Assembly (NCBI RefSeq): GCF_000223985.1
Contig: NZ_AFWV01000012.1
Span: 62,001 to 126,000 of the forward strand
DNA: 64,000 nucleotides
Direction: 5' to 3'
Source: Thiocapsa marina 5811
GTDB taxonomy: Bacteria > Pseudomonadota > Gammaproteobacteria > Chromatiales > Chromatiaceae
Under the pieces are notes generated by a model, which had not been told where the DNA came from, ran no database searches, and saw nothing but the letters and a program-made list of their open reading frames with translations. How positions within the stretch are numbered: position 1 is the first letter of the stretch; each line of letters starts with the position of its first letter. Both the position numbers and the translations under genes were made by a program. Shown piece after piece: positions 35,588-41,857 of this stretch.

Positions 35588-35908
35588 ATGGGCGCACTCA
35601 GTCTGCGTCTCCCCGACGATCTTGAGCAAAGGCTCAACCGCGAAGCGGAGTTGGCGGGACGGCCGCGTTCGGAGGTGATCCGAGAAGCCGTCATGCAGTT
35701 CATCGCACAGCGCGAGCGCGAGCGCTTCATGGCCGAGTACGTGGCGGAGGCCAAAGCCGGATACAGCGATCCGGCGCTGCGCCTCGAGGCGCTTGAGATA
35801 GTCGAAGAAGCCATGCCGCTGGACAACGAGGCCCTCGACCGCGCGGAGGGGCCGAAGCCGGACGATGCGTCGTCGAACGGCGACTCCGGCGAGCCCTGGT
35901 GGCGATGA
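35588..35908 (+). CDS. Ribbon-helix-helix antitoxin paired with MazF-like toxin
   Basis: A 106-residue protein. The N-terminal RHH DNA-binding motif is ALSLRLPDDLEQRLNREAEL with RPRSEVIREAVMQFIAQR (about residues 4-45). An acidic, disordered C-terminus would wrap the toxin. Its TGA overlaps the toxin start (ATGA-type), so the two are coupled. It is encoded between cas4-cas1 and csb2 but on the opposite strand. Confidence 0.88.
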   Translation: MGALSLRLPDDLEQRLNREAELAGRPRSEVIREAVMQFIAQRERERFMAEYVAEAKAGYSDPALRLEALEIVEEAMPLDNEALDRAEGPKPDDASSNGDSGEPWWR

Positions 35909-36249
35909 TGCGCCGCGGTGAGGTCTGGGTCGCGAACCTTAACCCGCCACGCGGGCGAGAGATCGGGAAGATCAGGCCCGTCCTCGTCATGCAGAGCGAC
36001 GAGCTGAATGCCGCGACAACCCCGATGGTCGTGTGTCTGCCGCTGACCAGCCAGGTTTACCCCGGCTTTCGGCGTTGGCGCGTCACCCTCCCGGCCCGCG
36101 ACCGGCTCTTGAAACCCTGCCAAGTCATCACGGATCAGCCCCGCACGATCGACCGCGAGCGCTTCGGCGACGGGCCGCTGACTGCGCTGACCGATGAGGA
36201 GATGGCGGAGGTGGAGCGCGGGTTGCGGGCTGTTTTGGGGATGTGGTGA
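35905..36249 (+). CDS. MazF/PemK-family endoribonuclease toxin
   Basis: A toxin of about 114 residues. The canonical opening RRGEVWVANLNPPRGREIGK with IRPVLVMQSDELN is followed by VVCLPLTSQV and KPCQVITDQPRTIDRERF. The Arg in the first loop and the Thr/Ser region match MazF active-site positions. It cleaves RNA when free of antitoxin. It starts at ATG 35905 or 35908 overlapping the antitoxin stop, and it ends 30 bp from, and convergent with, csb2. Confidence 0.9.
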   Translation: MMRRGEVWVANLNPPRGREIGKIRPVLVMQSDELNAATTPMVVCLPLTSQVYPGFRRWRVTLPARDRLLKPCQVITDQPRTIDRERFGDGPLTALTDEEMAEVERGLRAVLGMW

Positions 36250-36279
36250 ACCTCTGGGCATCCCTCGGCGCTCCGATGG

Positions 36280-37977
36280 TTAGGTTTCCGCCTGAAAGAG
36301 TCCAAGCCCGAAATGACTGCCGTATCCAATGCAGAGTGGACCTCGCACAGGCACGGCGAAACGCAAGCTGAGCGCGAAGCCGCAGTCGACCGGTGGCGCA
36401 GGGCCGTTGCGACGGGTGCGGACGAAATGCCGGAAGAACGCCCATCGAGGGCTAGCCACTTCTGGCTCGATCCCCGAACCTTGTTCGTCGTCGGAAAGCA
36501 TCCGGATGACGGGTCTGCCACGACTCCAGGGGTCCATGCGCTCGATCTCGACCTGTTGTTTGATGCCTCGGGACAGCAGCTCCGACCGAATTTGTTCTTC
36601 CAGGCTGTTTCTTCCGCTCCGTTTGGTGAAACGAGGTGCGACGAAGGGCGTCAGGCTCACCCATTGCGTCGCACCTCCCGCCGGGCCGATCACATGCTCC
36701 ATTCGCTCGCCGTATTCGCCTGTCAGCCCGCGGAGATCCGCGAGATTGCCAGCGGCTGCCAGTGCGATCTTGAGCCGGCCTACACCGCCTTTCATGTCGG
36801 TGTTGCGAACCCCGCGAATCGCGGACTGCGCGATCCAGTCAAGCCCCATGGGTGCCCAGATGAGGATGTGCTCCAGGTGTTGATCACCGTCCAGATCGAG
36901 CGGCAGGATGTGTGCGTGCCGATGAGCGCCCCTGAGCGGCCGACCCTCGGCATCGCAGCCTGAGATGACCGGAGAGTAGCCGGCAATACGCTTGATCCGT
37001 CCGCCAAGTGCTCGGTGCAGCAACTCTGCCTGCGGGAGCACCCGCGTGACGGCTGGCAGCGCATGATCGTTGCCGCTGTCGGTGGCGAGGGATAAGAGCA
37101 TGGCCTCGACCGACGGTGCTTCGCGAGCGGATTGGCGGGGGCCGGGCGCACCCGATTCGAGCATGTCCGAGAGCCGCCAGTAGAAGACCCGTTGGCTTCC
37201 CGGCGGCTGACTCCAGCCGTGACTTCGCAGCCAATTCGTATCGGCTTGAAGACACGCGATGAGGTCGGCGGGGTAGGGCAAGGTGGCCCTTGCCTGCTTG
37301 GTCAGCAGTGCCTTGGTCGGCTTCTTCCCGGCTGGCGGCTGAAGAGGCTCCAGGAGGCGAGCGGTGACTTCAGCGCGCCAACGATCGAATTCCGACGATC
37401 TCTGGGCCGCCATCACCGGCACTTGTTCCCAGCCGATCCCCGGATTGGACAGGGCGTCTGTCGGAAGGCAATTGGGTAAAGGACAGGCATCCTCGACCCT
37501 GGCGAGCTTGGCTTCAGTCCAACTTTCGGATCGGCCGAGATATCCGAGTCGTTCGGTAAGCGCTGCTAGCAGGGTCGACTCCTCGTCGGTCAGGTCGACA
37601 TCCCAGGTGACCGCGACTGTCTGGTCTCCGAGCTGCGCCCAGGTATCGAAGACCAATGCCGTCTTCTCGCGTCCCTTGTCGATGGTGGCCAACGGCATGT
37701 AGTGCCGGGAGTGCGCCCCGACGGCTCGTGGGATGGCATAGCTGGGAAGAACATCGGCGAGCTTGAGAATCAGCGAACGCGCCAGCGGCGGTGGCTGGCT
37801 CTCCATCGGCTTGCAGAGATCGCCTTCCCAACCGAGTGAGTTGTAGCCGCAAGCCAACAAGGCTCGAAGCAGCCGCCACGGCGATGGAGGCCATTCGATC
37901 TGGCCTTCGTTGACATGATGGCCGCTCGGTGTGGTGTGATAACGCCCGCCGGGGAAGCGGATCAGCAGCGTGGGCAT
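36280..37977 (-). CDS. csb2: Csb2: Cas5-Cas6-type subunit of type I-G Cascade
   Basis: A 565-residue protein. The N-terminal Cas5-like RAMP part is MPTLLIRFPGGRYHTTPSG with INEGQ-like HVNEGQIEWPPSPWRLLRAL. The C-terminal part has a Cas6-like RAMP segment (GRPLRGAHRHAHILPLDLDG, HILIWAPMGLD) and a Gly-rich end with GPLCIGYGSHFGLGLFQAE. In type I-G this single protein serves as Cas5 and pre-crRNA processing Cas6; the conserved His pairs (RGAHRHAH) are candidates for cleavage. It lies 11 bp after csb1. Confidence 0.93.
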   Translation of the reverse strand: MPTLLIRFPGGRYHTTPSGHHVNEGQIEWPPSPWRLLRALLACGYNSLGWEGDLCKPMESQPPPLARSLILKLADVLPSYAIPRAVGAHSRHYMPLATIDKGREKTALVFDTWAQLGDQTVAVTWDVDLTDEESTLLAALTERLGYLGRSESWTEAKLARVEDACPLPNCLPTDALSNPGIGWEQVPVMAAQRSSEFDRWRAEVTARLLEPLQPPAGKKPTKALLTKQARATLPYPADLIACLQADTNWLRSHGWSQPPGSQRVFYWRLSDMLESGAPGPRQSAREAPSVEAMLLSLATDSGNDHALPAVTRVLPQAELLHRALGGRIKRIAGYSPVISGCDAEGRPLRGAHRHAHILPLDLDGDQHLEHILIWAPMGLDWIAQSAIRGVRNTDMKGGVGRLKIALAAAGNLADLRGLTGEYGERMEHVIGPAGGATQWVSLTPFVAPRFTKRSGRNSLEEQIRSELLSRGIKQQVEIERMDPWSRGRPVIRMLSDDEQGSGIEPEVASPRWAFFRHFVRTRRNGPAPPVDCGFALSLRFAVPVRGPLCIGYGSHFGLGLFQAET

Positions 37978-37988
37978 TCCATGCTCCT

Positions 37989-38978
37989 TTAGTCTTCAGT
38001 TTCTGCCTCGGTTTGCGCGTCGCGCTTCGGCACGATCTCATCGCCGTAGCTGGCTTTGGTTACTTCCATCGGTGGACTGCAGGCCGCAATCGCCTCTTTA
38101 AGCTCGGGCTCGATCTCGGCCAGCTTGGGCAACACGAAGTTCACCGGATTGATCGCAACGACGTGCTCGGTTGCGATGGTGAGATCGCAGGCGGTTCGCA
38201 GACGCAGCCCGGCGTCCAGGAGCGCTCTGAGTTTGTAGAGTGCCAGCAGGATCAAAAGTCTCTGAGCTGTGCCCTCGAGTCCGAAACCACGAATCTGAGC
38301 GAGGTCGAGGTTGACGTACAGGGTGAGCCGATCGGCAGTGAATTCGTCTCGTGCGAACGGGACGTTTCCAAATCCGACTTTGGTATCGCCTTGAGGGTTG
38401 ACGTGATCGTTCTTCACTCCGCCCGATGCGGCGATCTGCACGCCATCGGCCTCGATGAAGGCGGAGAGGCTGCGCGCGACGCGCAGGCGTCCTCCTGCCA
38501 AGTCCTTCTTGGCCAGGAACACGCCATGGAGGAGGCAGCCGACGTCGAACTGAAGCAGCACGCCGGCGAGCTTTCGCCGGTTGACTGGGCCGGTTTCCAT
38601 GACGCCGAGCGCCTCTTTCAACATCGACAAGAATGTCTTGCTCGACTCCTCCAGCAGGTAAGGGCTGTTGAGTCGATGCGACTCCAGAATCGTATCGGTC
38701 AGGAAGCTGCCATCGGATCGTTCGATCCGGACGTGGGATAGACCGCGGAGCGCTTGCTTGACGTCTTGCTCCGCCTCGTCCCAGGCCATCATCTCCAGGC
38801 GGTTCGCCATGCTCTGGGCGCTTTCAACCAGGAGCGAATCACCCTTCGATGTCCGGAACGTCGAGGCACCTAACCCCGGGAACCCGGTTGGCTGGAAGCG
38901 GTGGCCAAGTAACGGTTTGAGTGGAATCGCGAACAATAGGCGGTGGCTGTTATTGAGAGCGGCGAGATCGATTGCCAT
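37989..38978 (-). CDS. csb1: Csb1: Cas7-type backbone subunit (type I-G)
   Basis: A 329-residue RAMP protein: LLFAIPLKPLLGHRFQPTGF near the N-terminus, LLEESSKTFLSMLKEALG mid-chain, and FARDEFTADRLTLYVNLDLA. It matches the GSU0053/Csb1 family that coats the crRNA spacer. It starts 3 bp after the csx17 stop and is followed closely by csb2, so translation is coupled. Confidence 0.93.
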   Translation of the reverse strand: MAIDLAALNNSHRLLFAIPLKPLLGHRFQPTGFPGLGASTFRTSKGDSLLVESAQSMANRLEMMAWDEAEQDVKQALRGLSHVRIERSDGSFLTDTILESHRLNSPYLLEESSKTFLSMLKEALGVMETGPVNRRKLAGVLLQFDVGCLLHGVFLAKKDLAGGRLRVARSLSAFIEADGVQIAASGGVKNDHVNPQGDTKVGFGNVPFARDEFTADRLTLYVNLDLAQIRGFGLEGTAQRLLILLALYKLRALLDAGLRLRTACDLTIATEHVVAINPVNFVLPKLAEIEPELKEAIAACSPPMEVTKASYGDEIVPKRDAQTEAETED

Positions 38979-38981
38979 GGG

Positions 38982-41291
38982 TCAGTCCTCCTTGGTCGAG
39001 TCAATCGTCGGGTCGAGCCGACACAGATAACGGGTTGCGGTTGATGGCGAGATCGGGAAGGCGAGTGCGGCGGCCCAGCGCCGAGCCGTCGCGGCCGGGA
39101 TGCTGGTCGAGCGGACCGCCGCTCTGATCCCGACCGAATGGAGCCGACGCAGTGCGAGCTGCAGTGCAGTCGCTGCATCACCATTGGCGAGCCGACGGAA
39201 GATCGCGGGATCGGTCCGGATTTCGATCTTAGTTGTCCCTCCGCTCACCCGGAGCGGCTCAGGCAACAGGGCGAGCCGCAGGACGAGCCAAGCGTCGTCG
39301 GGGATATCGTCGCTGATCGAATCGGAGGCGGGTCGGGAAAGGCCGACGGGTTCGCGCTGCCACTGCACTGGATTCAGGGCCATCAGCGCGCGAGCGAGGG
39401 CCATGGTTCGGTCGAGATCAATCGCGTCGCTACAGATTGCCGCCAGGTCGGGACTCAGTGCCGCAGCACGATAAGCCGCGCGCAGCGGCAATCGGCGCTG
39501 ACCGTGCCGGGCTGCTTCGATCAGGCGACGTTCGACCAGTGCGAGCGCATCGTCGATGCCGATTCGCCCCCGCATAACCCGCTCCGGTCCCGCCAGCAGG
39601 TGCGTCTGTCCGCCGCTGCCGGCTTGGGCGAAGCGCTGCGGATTCCTTTGATCCAGCGGAAGCCAATGCCGGCGGACGCTGTTCCACCAAGGCGCGTCCG
39701 CTCCCTCGAAGCCGCCCTGTTGCAGCGCGAGTGCAACCGCGAGCCGAATCTCAGGCCGGCCGTCATCGGCGGCGGCGACCCAAGCCGGCCGCAGCCTGGG
39801 GATCGGACCGGCCTTGAAGCCACTCCCGTTGATTTGAACCGCTTCGATTCCAACCAGCGCCAAGAGTACACGCTGCCAGCGCATTGCCTCGGTCGGGTGC
39901 TGCGTGACGGCGAGTAGAGCGTCGCCGAGTTGGCGCTCGGCCTGCTTGAGTTGGCCGCTCGCGTTCTTGGAGCGCGCCTCCCGGCGAATCCGGACGAGCC
40001 ATCCGTCCAGGTCGTCGAGGCATTCGATCCGTGACTCGGCATGCTCGGGGACACTGAAGCGACCCAACGGGACGGCGAGGTTTGATTGTCCATTTCGCTC
40101 GATATAACCGTACCGTTGGAAGCTGCTGATGCCTCTGGCGGTGCCAAGCCGCGCGATCGCGCGGGCAAGGTCCAACGGGGCGTTTGACGCGTGCGCGCCG
40201 ATCTGGGAGCGGCCCTCTGCGAGCACTCGCTGCAACTCAGGCAATCGGAACGGTTGGCACCAGAGCGGCATCCATTGCTCTCCGCGGGCGCTCTCGTCGG
40301 ATCCGGAGGCGCTCGCGTAGCCTGCGGCTTGAGCATCGACGGCAAAAGGTGCGGCGGCGCGGATCCCCTTCTTTGAGCCGAGCCTCCGAGTGGCATGCGC
40401 AGTGAAGAGGATCGAACCCTCCAGCATCAACAAAAAGTCGAGCGGATTGAGGAGGCTATTCCCGTCCGGCCCGTTGTCGTTGTTTGCGCCTCCGGCCGTT
40501 CCCGGCAGGTATTGTCCGACCGCGCAACCGGTTTGCGAGCCGGTTACTGGTTCCCCCCAAAGGGCACCGCGAATCCATTGTTCCGTTCCTTCTCGGTGTG
40601 TTCCCCGTGTTGAAGTGAGGTCGAAGATGTCACCAAGCCGTTGGAGAAAATTGTTTGTAAAATCCAAGCGTCCGTCGTTTCCGCCTGTTCCCAACAGCGA
40701 AGGAAACATGGCGCTGTCATCGTCAGAGAGAACCATCGCGGCGTCGATCCAGTCCCGGTGTGGACCACGCCAGGATCGACGGATGGCGGGAATAAGCTCG
40801 GCCTTGCATCGCTTGAAACGTCGCTCTGCCGCCGCAAGACGTTGCTTGTAATCAGCCGACGATCTGAGAGCTTCTCTCGCCGTCCGGCCGAGGCCCTTGG
40901 CCTTTGATTCAGCTTTGATTAGGCGGACGGATTGATCTGCATCGATCAGATCGTCTAGCAGATCTCTTGCGGCCTTGATGCCATCGCGCAGCTTGGAGAG
41001 ACGCGGCGCTGTTGATTGTTCTACGGGGTGCAGACCGGCATCCTTCACGGAGTAGAACCCGGAACCTTTGTTCCAGGGCGAGAGCATCGGGGTTGGCTCG
41101 TAACCGGTCAGAAAGAAGCTGTTCAGCTCTTCCGCATCCAGCGTCGTCGACAATCTGAAGGTATCCCCATCCCACCATCCACGAGCCGACGCATCAGCCT
41201 GCTCCGCAACCAACCGCAGGATCCCAATCGCCTTCAGATAGTGGGCCAGCGGCGTGGGGGCGCAGCCGCCCAATCGGTGGATGTGGATCAT
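38982..41291 (-). CDS. csx17: Csx17: Cas8-type large subunit of type I-G Cascade
   Basis: A 769-residue protein opening MIHIHRLGGCAPTPLAHYLK and AIGILRLVAEQADASARGWW, the Csx17 signature. Later FDLTSTRGTHREGTEQWIRG and NPLDFLLMLEGSILFTAHAT are typical. It is the likely PAM-recognising large subunit. ATG 41291 is preceded by AAGGAGAGG and overlaps the Fic stop (ATGA), so this gene is translationally coupled to the Fic frame. Confidence 0.93.
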   Translation of the reverse strand: MIHIHRLGGCAPTPLAHYLKAIGILRLVAEQADASARGWWDGDTFRLSTTLDAEELNSFFLTGYEPTPMLSPWNKGSGFYSVKDAGLHPVEQSTAPRLSKLRDGIKAARDLLDDLIDADQSVRLIKAESKAKGLGRTAREALRSSADYKQRLAAAERRFKRCKAELIPAIRRSWRGPHRDWIDAAMVLSDDDSAMFPSLLGTGGNDGRLDFTNNFLQRLGDIFDLTSTRGTHREGTEQWIRGALWGEPVTGSQTGCAVGQYLPGTAGGANNDNGPDGNSLLNPLDFLLMLEGSILFTAHATRRLGSKKGIRAAAPFAVDAQAAGYASASGSDESARGEQWMPLWCQPFRLPELQRVLAEGRSQIGAHASNAPLDLARAIARLGTARGISSFQRYGYIERNGQSNLAVPLGRFSVPEHAESRIECLDDLDGWLVRIRREARSKNASGQLKQAERQLGDALLAVTQHPTEAMRWQRVLLALVGIEAVQINGSGFKAGPIPRLRPAWVAAADDGRPEIRLAVALALQQGGFEGADAPWWNSVRRHWLPLDQRNPQRFAQAGSGGQTHLLAGPERVMRGRIGIDDALALVERRLIEAARHGQRRLPLRAAYRAAALSPDLAAICSDAIDLDRTMALARALMALNPVQWQREPVGLSRPASDSISDDIPDDAWLVLRLALLPEPLRVSGGTTKIEIRTDPAIFRRLANGDAATALQLALRRLHSVGIRAAVRSTSIPAATARRWAAALAFPISPSTATRYLCRLDPTIDSTKED

Positions 41292-41857
41292 GACTGCCTC
41301 TCCTTGGCGAAGCGCCCGAGCCAAACCTGAATCAGCGGTTGCCAGCTTGCCCGATCGGCTTCCTTGAGCGCAGCGAGATAGGCTCGGGTCTCGTCGCCCG
41401 GGTCCGGTGTTGGATCCATCGCGGGCAGTTCCAGTCTCCGCAGCAACTCGGCGATCAGCACGCGTGTGGTTCTGCCGTTGAAGTCTTCAAAGGGATGGAT
41501 GGAGAGTAGCCTGCCCTCGGCGAACGCGAGCAGCTCCGGAATGCGGTCGTCCGATGGACCGGTCAGTGCAGAGAAGCGGGCCTGGAGATCCTGACAGTAA
41601 TCGCGCATCAAAATTGGAACTTGGGGGAAACTCGGGGCCTGGTGGTCGCTGACCCGAACGTCGACGCGTCGCCAGCGTCCGGCGATCTCCGGGGTGAGAT
41701 CCATGCAGATGCCGGCGTGCAGATCACGCAAAAAGTCCTCGTCGAGCGATCGTTCGGCGAGGTCGTCCTCCGCGATCGATTCCTCCATGCGCTCGACATT
41801 TCGGGCGAGATATGGCGCAAGCTGGGTGTAGCTCAGAACGCCCAGGGTCGTGTTCAC
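41288..41857 (-). CDS. Fic-domain toxin (predicted AMP-transferase) inside the cas operon
   Basis: A 189-residue protein if started at GTG 41857. The Fic motif is at residues 121-132, HPFEDFNGRTTR, compared with the consensus HxFx(D/E)GN(G/K)RxxR. The catalytic His121, Asp125, Asn127 and both Arg are present; the first Gly of GNG is replaced by Phe. The N-terminal helices (SYTQLAPYLARNVERMEESI) are typical. Class I Fic toxins transfer AMP to targets such as DNA gyrase or topoisomerase IV. It has its own antitoxin upstream and overlaps csx17 downstream (ATGA). It could be made alone or as the C-terminal domain of Cas3. Confidence 0.88.
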   Translation of the reverse strand: MNTTLGVLSYTQLAPYLARNVERMEESIAEDDLAERSLDEDFLRDLHAGICMDLTPEIAGRWRRVDVRVSDHQAPSFPQVPILMRDYCQDLQARFSALTGPSDDRIPELLAFAEGRLLSIHPFEDFNGRTTRVLIAELLRRLELPAMDPTPDPGDETRAYLAALKEADRASWQPLIQVWLGRFAKERQS

